A DNA stretch of 64,000 nt from Tenacibaculum sp. MAR_2009_124 (GTDB lineage: Bacteria; Bacteroidota; Bacteroidia; Flavobacteriales; Flavobacteriaceae), in the NCBI RefSeq assembly GCF_900105455.1, contig NZ_FNSF01000001.1, positions 1,507,001 through 1,571,000 on the forward strand, in the 5' to 3' direction. Positions 32,960-43,500 of the stretch are shown piece by piece. A program made the translations under genes and the position numbers. Numbering within the stretch: position 1 is the first letter of the stretch; every line of letters begins with the position of its first letter. Below the pieces are notes generated by a model. The model was not told the origin of the DNA, searched no databases, and saw only the letters and a list, made by a program, of their open reading frames with translations.

Positions 32960-35377
32960 TTATTTAACTTTATAATTTTCTCCAAGTTTATGATACATTT
33001 TTGCAAATGCGATTTCAAGATATATAGCCACTTCAGATTTATTTTTACCTTCTTTAAGCATATCAAGGAGAGTATTTAAATGAAGGTCTTTAAAATCATA
33101 AAAATTTCCTTTAATGTTATATAAGTCAGCCTTTTTAAAATTTTCTAATTCTCTAAGCATGTATTTGTTTGCTTTATAAGCATTTTCTCTTTTTGCTAAA
33201 AACTGCTTTATCTTTTTACTGTTCTTCCTATGACTGTTGTTATAAATACTTCTTGCTCTATCATATTTCTTTTCAACTGACCATTCGAGCTTTTTAGCAT
33301 CATTGTATAATTTTTTCAGTCCATTAAATGCTAAATCATAATACGTGTCAATATAATCTTGGTTTTTATATAAATGATTGAGAAATTCAATTGCTTTCTT
33401 TTTATACTTCCCTTTAGACTTCAATTCAGCATCTAGTAATTCTTGCTTCAACTCTTTTAATTTGTTTGATATATCATCAATTTTTTTAATCTCCTCAAAC
33501 TTGGCATCATTAGAAATAGCTAAAATTTCGGGAGTTATTTCATTTGGTTCTCCCCTGAAAACGTGTGTTCTATAAGTAAATCCGAATTTTTTATTTTTAC
33601 TATCAAAATCGCGTTTACGCTTCTTGGCTGATAAATCGAAAGCATAATTGTAGCCAAAAGTAATTGTTAAATCTTGTGTATTTCTATTATTACTATTTCT
33701 AAAAAGTTGAATAGCACTCATATTAAAATTGTGCTTTTTCTTATAAATATAATTAGCATTGGCACGAATATTAGCTGCACTCGATTTACTAGTTTTATTC
33801 TTACTTTGGTTATAAGAAGTGCTAAGTGTTGCGTTTAACTTATCTTTCAAAAAGCGCTTATTTACCGAAAATGTCGGTCCCCAAGTAAATGCATCTTCCC
33901 GACCAATAGTATTATAAGTTGTATTTAATGCTGATGTTATATTTATTTTTTTATTGGGTAAACCTAATGAATAAGAAGTGTTTAAATTATGAAATGTTGA
34001 TCCATTTCCAGTTCTTACAATTCCGTTTTCCTCATTAGCCACCGTTGCGAGAGAATAATTTGTATTTAAGTTTTGTCTTCTTTTTTTAGTGTTTTCAATG
34101 ACATAAGCTACATTTACATTAGCATTTTGAGATAACTGTTTATAATTAAACAATTCATCTTGATTATCTAAAAGATTATCATCATTAATATTATCAAATT
34201 GATCCAATCTATTATTCGTAAATGTCGTAAAATTTGAGTAACTACCTGAAATATTTACTCTTTTACTCATTGCATAAGTGGCATTTACGCTTCCCACTGT
34301 TCTATTCGTTTTCGTTTGCTTTTGATTTGCTAAATCATCCCTTTGATACCCAATATTAAATGATAGATTTATTTTATTCTTGAATATTGATGTTGCCCCA
34401 TTTAAAGTTATGTTTTCAAAATCACTGTTAAAAAAATACCCTCCTAATGTTTGATATCCTGGATCAATTCGTTCATAACCTACTCCGAACTTATATTTAT
34501 CAAAACTATACTCCATTTCTGTTTTAAATGCCTTATAAAATTCTGTCGAAGCTCTATTATTAAACAATAAATTAGCCAAACCACCACCACTATTCGCACT
34601 AGTTTCTTCAGCTCTCAAATCTTGTGTTATTACCGTAGATGCAAACTCTCCTTTGAAACGTAAGCCTTCCATTACTGATACGGTCCCTCCCATACTTAAC
34701 ACTAAATTCTCCTTGGGTAAAACTCTTTTTTCATCGGGAACTGCACTTATTGAATTGATTTCATCTTTTGCATAAAAACCGATAACCTCAATGCTATACT
34801 TATCTCTTTTATAACCTAATTTAGCTCCATACCCCATCCGTTTAAAAGCTGGTTGTGTTCTACTATCTCCATCATCTTCAGTAGCCTGCAAAAGCCTTCC
34901 ATACATTGCCGAAAAACTAAAACCTCCTTTTGGAGTTAATTCTATACCTCCACCTGTAAATTGATGTCCAGCTAACGTATAAGGAGAAAAATTCATAGTA
35001 ACATCACCAATATGTGCTTGTACCCACTTATACTTTGGATGTAAACTCAATCGATTAAAGTTAAATGGAAGCTGATACTCCAAATCTCCTCCTTGATTTG
35101 AATAGCTATAACTTACAGGAATAGAGAACTCATACACACTAAAGTTTAAACTTCCTTGTAAAAAATAGGTAAATGGAGAACGTGCACTATTCTGATTCGA
35201 ATTATAATACACCGTATTCGCAGCAACATTACCACTTATTTTAATTGGTTTTCCTCTACCAATATTACCAAGATCTAATTGTTGTGCATTTGCAATATTT
35301 ATTACACAAAAACAACAACAAATAAGCATCTTTGCCATAAGCATTTTTATTTCCTTCATAATTTTTATAGTAGCCAA
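32960..35377 (-). CDS. Outer-membrane beta-barrel protein with helical C-terminal extension
   Basis: An 805-residue protein; the signal peptide ends IANAQ (Met7 or a later Met may be the real start). Residues 40-600 show the alternating amphipathic strands of an outer-membrane barrel, with many short aromatic-ended strands (ISGNVAANTVYYNSN, FKTEMEYSFDKYKFGVGYE, NISGSYSNFTTFTNN, LTITFGYNYAFDLSAKK). Residues 625-805 switch to charged helices (KKIDDISNKLKELKQELLDA onward), a periplasmic domain not usual in plain barrels. It is the last gene of the giant operon, 3 bases after the 440-aa paralogue, and I infer it is the outer-membrane anchor or pore of the system. No SprF/PorP likeness was recognised. 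Confidence 0.75.
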   Translation of the reverse strand: MATIKIMKEIKMLMAKMLICCCFCVINIANAQQLDLGNIGRGKPIKISGNVAANTVYYNSNQNSARSPFTYFLQGSLNFSVYEFSIPVSYSYSNQGGDLEYQLPFNFNRLSLHPKYKWVQAHIGDVTMNFSPYTLAGHQFTGGGIELTPKGGFSFSAMYGRLLQATEDDGDSRTQPAFKRMGYGAKLGYKRDKYSIEVIGFYAKDEINSISAVPDEKRVLPKENLVLSMGGTVSVMEGLRFKGEFASTVITQDLRAEETSANSGGGLANLLFNNRASTEFYKAFKTEMEYSFDKYKFGVGYERIDPGYQTLGGYFFNSDFENITLNGATSIFKNKINLSFNIGYQRDDLANQKQTKTNRTVGSVNATYAMSKRVNISGSYSNFTTFTNNRLDQFDNINDDNLLDNQDELFNYKQLSQNANVNVAYVIENTKKRRQNLNTNYSLATVANEENGIVRTGNGSTFHNLNTSYSLGLPNKKINITSALNTTYNTIGREDAFTWGPTFSVNKRFLKDKLNATLSTSYNQSKNKTSKSSAANIRANANYIYKKKHNFNMSAIQLFRNSNNRNTQDLTITFGYNYAFDLSAKKRKRDFDSKNKKFGFTYRTHVFRGEPNEITPEILAISNDAKFEEIKKIDDISNKLKELKQELLDAELKSKGKYKKKAIEFLNHLYKNQDYIDTYYDLAFNGLKKLYNDAKKLEWSVEKKYDRARSIYNNSHRKNSKKIKQFLAKRENAYKANKYMLRELENFKKADLYNIKGNFYDFKDLHLNTLLDMLKEGKNKSEVAIYLEIAFAKMYHKLGENYKVK

Positions 35378-35380
35378 GTT

Positions 35381-36700
35381 TTATTTAGCCAAACATCCTT
35401 TATTATCCCTCACTTTAATTCTATAATTTCCTTTTCCCAACGAATTTATTTTTGTTTTATCTCCACTTAAAAACGTCCTCCAGCTAGTAAAGTTAGCGCC
35501 TCCATTTGTTGAATATTGATACAACAATGATCTACCAGATTCTCTACTTCCTTGAATTTCTATATAACCATCATTGACATTGAAACAACTTTCATCTGCA
35601 CTGTCTATTACTGAAAAATCGACTGGTGCTGATTCTCCAATAGTAAATGGATTCGAAAATTCTAGACTGCTCCAAGAACCATCTGAACCCGACAAACCTC
35701 CTGAATGCGATTGGAATTTTACTTTGTAAGAATCAGCTGTCAAAGGATAGGGCCAAGTATAACTCTTGTTGGATAAACTTGATATATTTAAAATTTGCCC
35801 TCCTGATGGGATAATATCATATAATCCACTAATGGAATTTCTTTGGTATAAAGTTATTGCTAGTAATTCTCCCGAGTTTAACTCTCTATCAAAATTCAAT
35901 GTAAATGAACCGTCATCGGTATAACTACAAGTTGTTTTTCGGGTTACTACTGGTTCCTGGAGTATTGGTGAACACCCTATTGTAAAGTAAGTTAATATTT
36001 CTGAAAAAGCATTTGAATCGTTGGCATTTTTAGAAGGCACATATCTTAGTCTTATTTTTACATTTTCACCTAATGATAACCCTATAAAACTATTCATACT
36101 AACAGTCACTTTTGCTGGATTACTTCCGTAAGGTATTAATTCTTCCCACTCCATATTACTAGGGATTTTATATTCTAATGCATACTTGCAACGAGTTGAT
36201 ATATTTAATTCTCTAGGTTCACATTGTTTCAATTCATTATTAACGAAAGAAAAATTGTTTATTTCTTTAAAGTTTTCAATTTTCAGTAAATTGAATTTTT
36301 CCACCCCTCCTCGAACACATCTATTAGCATTTACTGCATCCATAATAAATGAAGAATTATCGTAGCACCCATTAAATGAAATCTCCGAACTATAAGATGC
36401 GGCTGAAGTACATGAGGTTAAAGTTCCAGATACTGAAACAGTTTTCGCTCTTATTTTAGAAATAGGGTTAGTAGTTGTAAATTGATAATATATATCTACA
36501 CCAACTCCATTAGTTATAGAATTTACATTGTAAATAACCTTTTCTACACCATTTTCTATATACAATATTGAGTTACCCCAAGTTGGTTGGACAGAAGAAG
36601 TAGTAAAAGAAGCTTTATACTCCAACAAATATTTGTACTGACCATAACAGAATGACCATGACATTAAAAAGATAATAGATATATAGAAATTAATCTTCAT
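35381..36700 (-). CDS. Secreted 439-aa protein, third member of an in-operon family
   Basis: The signal peptide ends CYGQ (residues 1-20). It has the same plan as the proteins at 52331 and 53646: a variable Cys-rich N-terminal half, a middle strand pair (TCSYTDDGSFTLNFDRELNS), a region YKVKFQSHSGGLSGSDGSWS, and a C-terminal SprB-like unit with two Cys (DESCFNVNDGYIEIQG ... YRIKVRDNKGCLAK). No T9SS sorting domain follows, so the protein ends on the repeat itself. It lies between the immunity-like gene and the barrel gene. I infer a structural surface part, perhaps binding the SprB-repeat adhesin by similar folds. No enzymatic motif. Confidence 0.75.
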   Translation of the reverse strand: MKINFYISIIFLMSWSFCYGQYKYLLEYKASFTTSSVQPTWGNSILYIENGVEKVIYNVNSITNGVGVDIYYQFTTTNPISKIRAKTVSVSGTLTSCTSAASYSSEISFNGCYDNSSFIMDAVNANRCVRGGVEKFNLLKIENFKEINNFSFVNNELKQCEPRELNISTRCKYALEYKIPSNMEWEELIPYGSNPAKVTVSMNSFIGLSLGENVKIRLRYVPSKNANDSNAFSEILTYFTIGCSPILQEPVVTRKTTCSYTDDGSFTLNFDRELNSGELLAITLYQRNSISGLYDIIPSGGQILNISSLSNKSYTWPYPLTADSYKVKFQSHSGGLSGSDGSWSSLEFSNPFTIGESAPVDFSVIDSADESCFNVNDGYIEIQGSRESGRSLLYQYSTNGGANFTSWRTFLSGDKTKINSLGKGNYRIKVRDNKGCLAK

Positions 36701-36738
36701 TTTTATTATTCGTTGGTATTAACAGTAATTATTCATTA

Positions 36739-37524
36739 TTAACTATTTTTCATTTGATCGTATTCAAATGGGCGAATCATGTTTTCCTTTAACTCAAAAA
36801 AGTAACCATTAGTGATTCCTACCTTCTCTAACGCTTCTCTTATTTCTTCACTTAGGAATAGTACATTAGACAGCCCCCATAAAACATCATAATCGTATTT
36901 GTAAACTTTGTTATCGAATTCCAACTTATTTTTGTGAGTAAGTTCTTTTGAACCATATTTTTTGGTATGAGTTCCTAAACCATTTCTTCTTAAATTCTGT
37001 TTTTCTTCAAAAGATTTTACCGATCCCTCTGGAAAATTATTTACGGTTATCTTGTTTCTATCTTGATCCTCTGTAATTTCGACAAAGGTGCATTTGGGAT
37101 AGTCAATAATTTCTTCTCCTACTAAAGCGTTATCCACAGTAATGTGAAATAAAAAATAACCATTACTTTCCTGATTTAATTCTTTGCAATACAGAGATAT
37201 CGGATAAAAACGGTGTTCTGGTAAACGATACTTTTCAATAACTTCTTTTACTTTTTTACTCATTATCATGGATACTCCTTCATCAGGTTCCACATCCCCT
37301 GTCCCTAAATTGGTATACCATCTTAGTACATCAACAAAAAGGGTTTCGCCTTTCCATACATCAAGATTTTCAAAAGCATCTATTAATCGCATTTTAATAG
37401 GTAAAACAGCCTCTTTTATCCAAGTGTTTTTATTCATCGGGACAATAATATGTTCATAATCATCATCTGACAATAAGTTAACATCCCATTGAAAAGATCT
37501 CGGTGCAAATTCAAAAAATTTCAT
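36739..37524 (-). CDS. Imm11-type (DUF1629, MXAN_0049-like) immunity protein
   Basis: A 261-residue cytoplasmic protein without a signal peptide, 10 bases downstream of the toxin-like gene. The C-terminal half has the family wording: YKYDYDVLWGLSNVLFLSEE, EIREALEKVGITNGYFFELK, preceded by KVKEVIEKYRLPEHRFYPIS and YFLFHITVDN. Proteins of this family act as immunity proteins to polymorphic toxins (established for the family). Its place directly after the nuclease-like C-terminus is what a toxin-immunity pair requires. It is the only protein of the giant operon with no export signal, which supports a protective role in the cytoplasm. Confidence 0.75.
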   Translation of the reverse strand: MKFFEFAPRSFQWDVNLLSDDDYEHIIVPMNKNTWIKEAVLPIKMRLIDAFENLDVWKGETLFVDVLRWYTNLGTGDVEPDEGVSMIMSKKVKEVIEKYRLPEHRFYPISLYCKELNQESNGYFLFHITVDNALVGEEIIDYPKCTFVEITEDQDRNKITVNNFPEGSVKSFEEKQNLRRNGLGTHTKKYGSKELTHKNKLEFDNKVYKYDYDVLWGLSNVLFLSEEIREALEKVGITNGYFFELKENMIRPFEYDQMKNS

Positions 37525-37534
37525 ATTTATATTC

Positions 37535-40500
37535 TTATAACATTGATTTTAATACTTCCTCATTTATCAAATCATCTACTTTAGTTCGTATCCATTTTCC
37601 TGAGGCATCTTTATAACCGACAACACATTTTTCTAACAATAACTCATTCAACTGCGCTTGCACTTTTAGTACTTCTTCACCAAATACCTCAATTGCATCA
37701 TCAACATTGTTCGACTTCTTTAAATTATCTTTCCATCTTGCATTAAAAAAGTCTATTAGGGTTTTATTGTAATTACCATGATTTGCATGTACCCCCATTT
37801 CTGGTTTAACACCCTTTGGCTTTGTATATCCCTCCAACATAATAAGGTTTAGCAAGCCATCGTGATGTTTTCCATTTATATCCATTACGGTATGTCCCAT
37901 TTTGTCATACCATTTTCTATAACCTTCACTTCTCTTTAAAGCTTCGACCACAAAAATATGATGCGATTGAAAACCATTAAAATGCCCTGATTCTTTTAAT
38001 TCTTTAAAAAAACCTTTCCAATCATTTCCTTTTACCGCATATGTTATTTTATCCCCATTTTCATTAATAATCTCAAAGGTATAGGCTTTTTTCATCCGTT
38101 CATATGCTTCTCCTGTTAGTTTATTAAGTGCTTCAATATTATAATCACTAACTTTCCCTGCCCACTTTGCTGCATATGCTGCATTATCATATCCAAAAAG
38201 CTTTAATAAACTTTCTAAATTGCCATCTCTCTCACCATAGTCTAACACAATATTCTCAGCTGATTTTTTTTCTTTACCTAAAAGATCTAAATCTTTAAAA
38301 TTATACTTTGCATTTACTTGCGGATATTCTCTTAATTTTAACCATGCATCTATATGCATAACTTTTAACTCACTAAGATTATTTACTATTAAATCATCTC
38401 CTACAACTTTATCTATTTTCATGGCATCTATATAACTCAAGACTTTTATAAAATCCTCTTTTTGAACATCGGATAGCTCGTCAAATCTGTTAATAATTCC
38501 TGCAAAACCATCTAAATTAACAAATCGTTTTCCTAGCTCTGGATTAGCATTTTGCAAAATTTTCCAAGCTCTAATGTGCGTTTCCGTGATTTGATCATGG
38601 TACTTAAATAATAATTCTCTTTGTAATATTTTAGGTTTCTTAACACCTTTTTTAGTCAAAAGATCGGAAACGAATCTTGCTCTTTGCTCTAAATCTGAGA
38701 GATTATCCTCTACTTTTTTCGCGAGACTTGGATTTTGTTTTAATAATGTAGCCCAGTTAATTTCATCCAACGTTCGAGTAGAAAGTTCTAAGAAATCATC
38801 GACATAGGCTGCATCGTCCAACTGATTCGTATCTGGACCTCTTGGTCTAGCATTTTCTGGGAGTACTTTCTCTTGTCTATTAGCACCTAATTCATACCAT
38901 TCCGTACTTCCATTAGGCTCTCTTGCCACTACAGATACCAAACCGTCATTATGCACCCTTACATAGCCATTCGTTGCTTGCACTGTAAGCTTGTCTCCCA
39001 ATTTATTGGCAAAATCTTGCGCTCCTTCAAGATTTGTACATGATAATAATCTTACCTTATTTACATCTGGGTGATTATCTTCTAACCATTTTTTAATATT
39101 TACAATCTCATCTGTTACTTCTTTACCATCTATAATAATTTTATTATCTGCTCCATGTACCACTATATCAATTACATTATCAACATTTTGTGTTTCTATT
39201 GCCAGTAATCTTTTAGATGTTTCTGCTAAATCACCACCCAAAACTAACATGTGATTAGCCGTAGAAATTTCACCTACACCATCTATAATATCTGCAATAA
39301 AGCCTTCTGATCGTAATCTATTTCTTGCATCATCGATATTCTTTCCTACAATTTCCGCCAATAATTCTTCTCCTCCTTCCAATTCATCTTCTGCTCTCTT
39401 AATAATGTACTCATATGAATCATCCGCTTTTTTCAGCTTTGCTAATTTAAATGATTTAATGAATGTCGTTCCATATTGCGCATAACCAAACATTACTACA
39501 CCAAATGAATACTCAAAAATCCTAGCTGTATCCTTATTATATGTTGCAAATGCCAAACCAGCAAAATCAAAAACCGTATCTAATCCGACAGGAGCAAAAA
39601 ATAAAGAGGCAGCATCAATCATTCCATAAATGACTTCATTCGGATTAATTTCACCGTCATAAAAATGCTTCTTGCTATCTAATTCATTATAATCACCAAA
39701 AGTATAAGCTATACTAACTAAGAAATCCAAAGTTTCATCTTTATCAAAATGAAACTTTGCATACTGCATTTGAAGACCATCTTTAAAAGTAGAGTCAGTT
39801 ATATATACTTCTCTTAACTCTATTTTACCATTAACTCTTTCGAAATAATCATCTTTATTATTGTTTACAATTGCCTGAGCATCTCTTTCTTCCGCTTTTA
39901 AAATTAATGTGTCATATTCTTGTTTCCATTTTAAAAACTTTCTTTGATACTCTAGCTCTTCTTCTTTAGAAGCATTGTCTTTTAATTCCCCAACTTCCCC
40001 TTCTTTATCTCTTAATTTTTGTTTAATTATTTTTAAATAAGGTGACTTTAATGTTGCTAAAGCATTTATTAAAGGATACCCTCTAACACTACTTCTAGAT
40101 TTCTTTTGAAGTGTATGAATTGAAAAATCGGATTTTATTATAGTCGTATATAAGTTTAATGGTTTTTCAACTGTTTTAAATACATTAATAATGTCTGTAA
40201 ATGGTGAAGTCCCCTCTTCTACCTCACTTGATAAAATAATATCAGATAAACTTTGCCCATATCCCATGCTATAACACACGTCCTTATTAAAAAGTCCAAC
40301 ACCAAAAATGGATTCATAATTGGATGATGATACTATAAGATGTACTACCTTTTTACCATTAATAAAATTTTGATTTTCAGTAATACTCTTCTCTGCCATG
40401 TTACTCAATATTGCAGATGGAATACTCGTATTTGTTGATTCCAGTTTAAGAAAACTAACTACAAAATAGGTGTTCGTATAGTGAGCTAATAAATGTAATT

Positions 40501-43500
40501 TATCCTCTAAAATCTCAAAATTCTTAGTCCTCTCCAAAACATTAAAATCACTACCATTAATAAATTGTAAATGATTAAAACTACCTTTATCTCTAACTTG
40601 AACGCTTGATCTGCTCTCTATTTCTGCTAAAGCAGTACCTAAAGATTCATTTAATTTGGTTTGGTATTTATTTAATGAAGACACATCTTCTTCTTTATCA
40701 TAGGACAGCGCTGCAAAACTATCACAATTACTAGTTTCATGGGTTTGAGTATCACATCCTATAATCTTAATAGTAGATCTTAAACTTTCCGCTACTATAG
40801 GCGTCTTTCCTTTTTGTCCTTTAACATCTTTCCACTTAGCTTTATAATATGAATTTTTACCACAACCTCCATTAAAATTAAAGACTGCTATTGAATCATT
40901 ATCCTTTAAAATAGATGTCTTTAAATCATAAAATTCTTTCTCTTTATTAGAATAATAACCTTGGAAAGATCCATCATCCTTAAATTTAGCGTAGTAATAA
41001 ATACTATTATCTTCATCTTTTTTAATTTTAAAACCAGGAACAGAGCCTTGCACGTATTCATTTCCTTCAATCTTATTAGTTATAGATTTTGTATTAGTAA
41101 CAGTAAATACTTCCCAATTTGGAGTTAACCAATATAACCCTCCTATTTCCCCAGCCTCATCATCTTGAAACCAATACAACTGAATACCTGGGGCGTGTAA
41201 TTTTTGCCAATCCATATGACTAAAAGTGGTACCACTTCCATAATCCATTAAATAATCCGTCTTTTCTTTAGAACTACTATCATTATACTGGTCCCATGGA
41301 TGCTTTAATCCGAAAATACCATGTCCTAATTCGTGTGCCGCTACCCTCCCAGGATCGCTCTGCGTAAAAACAAATCCAAACTGACGTTTCAATGGCATAA
41401 AACCTTCAATATCATTGGCTAGGGTAATCTTACTTTTATCAATAAAAAACAGGTAATACCTCTCCTTTTGTGATCCTTTTTTAGATTTATAATAGCTAAT
41501 TAACGCACGTTCTTCGGTAGTATAGTTTGCCAAAACATCGCTATCTCCATTATTTAAAGTGGTGATACCAGTGCTATAATGAACCGTATCTATTTTAAAG
41601 TGCACCCCTGCCTTATTGTATATTTCGTTAATACGTTCTTTGACCCCAGATAAGGGAGTTCCATTCACAGAAACTAAAGAAAGGTTTATCTCTCGTTGTT
41701 GTACATGCCACGTATTTAACTTTCCAGCAATGGTATATTTACCAGTAGAATCTTTTGGTTTTACCGTTGCCAATATTTCATCCTTTGCAAAATTAAATTG
41801 GCGTTTTAATTTTAGCGTTGCTTCATTGTCAGACCAAGTAGTTTCCACTTTTCCACCATTAATGGTTTTAAAGATGATATCTTCCTTTGTTTTTCCGTTT
41901 GAAAAAGTAACATTGGCTTTTACCTCATCTGTTGCCTTAGGCATATCTGAGATTAATTTATATAAAACCGAATATTCTTTATCATCGTGAGTTTTAATAA
42001 ACTCGTACTCTTTTTTATATTTTTCTGAGTTTATGTTCTCTTGATATTGGTCAGTTCCGTAAAAACCTGATGGAATAAATGTTACCTGTACATCTTTTTC
42101 ACTGATTTCATTAACACTTCCCGAGTTTGACATCCCAGCGGTATTATCATTCGTAGGAGTTCCTCCTTCTGCTGGCGTTCCTTCAGATACATTTCCATCT
42201 TCATCGACGGTCCACTGTTGGTCTTCTCCTTTAACTACAACTGGTTTGTCAGTTTCTATTGGTACTTGAGTTCCATCCTGTAAAACCAACACTACTGTTC
42301 CGTCTTCCGTAACAATTACATTATCCAGACCTTCTACATTTGAAGCATCATATTCTTCAATAGCACCATCATCTCCAACAATATCATCAATTACATCATC
42401 TACATCAATGATACCACCCCATGTTGGGTCATAATCAGTTTCTACAACTCCTTGGGTTAATTGTTTGCTAGTGTTTATTTGAATCCCTTGAAAGGCGACT
42501 TTAATTCGTGTATATTTTCCAATATTTACGTCTCCACCACCTTCTTCATTCGTTGCCGCACCCGTTGCTATATTTACAGCATCAATAATCTCTTTTATGT
42601 TTTCTAGAAAAGGTAACGTAATATATCCCCAACCTGAAAAAACACCATTTCCTCCAGAAACTTCTCTTACTACTACGGGGAAATCTCCAGCCGTAAAAGT
42701 ATCATTTGGTTTTAAACTTGGTAATGGATCGGTATTGGTTATATCAATTTCAGGTGTGAATCCACAATTATAATAGGCTGCTTCATCATTCGAGGGCGTG
42801 GTAAATTCTTGAATATTAGAATAAGCATACCCCGACAAAGGTGTACACTCTCCTCCCACTCTAAATTCATATAACGTACTTGGTTCTAGGCTATAAATAG
42901 TTCCTTCATTGGTATAAGTTTCAACATCAAACCAATCATCGTCTCCAAACCCTTTTTTTCTATATTGAATTTGATATTTAATATGATCTGATATTTGCCA
43001 GTTAATTCTTACGGATTCAGAGTTTAACGCCTGAGAAATAACAAAAGATGGGGCTTCGCAGTCTTCTAAATATTTAAACCAAAATATCTCGCTTTTACCA
43101 TCATTCTTAAATACAGTAGTTTCTTCTACCCCATCACTTACATAAGCGCGTACTTGCCATCCATACATTTTACCCGACAACATCTGCGGTGCTTCAGGTC
43201 CAATTAATAGTGTAGTACTTTGTGTGGTGGTTTGATAAAAAGGAATGGATCCTAAAAAATTAGCCTGTGGATTTCTTACATCCCAGAGCTCTTTTAGTAT
43301 AAACTCATATTGAACATTCGGTGCATTTGTATGACGTGGTGTCCATGTGAATAATACATTTTGAGGATTTGTAGCCGTAACGATATTGTCTCTAAACGGT
43401 AAGTTCAGAATTGGTGGATCATTTTGAATCAAATATACTGTTGTGCAACTTTTATTTGATAAAATTCGGTTCGTGAAATAATCATAAACTTCAAAACAAA

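Noticed and set aside
32960..35377. SprF/PorP-type barrel
   Set aside because: Length, strand number and helical tail do not fit; no family wording recognised.
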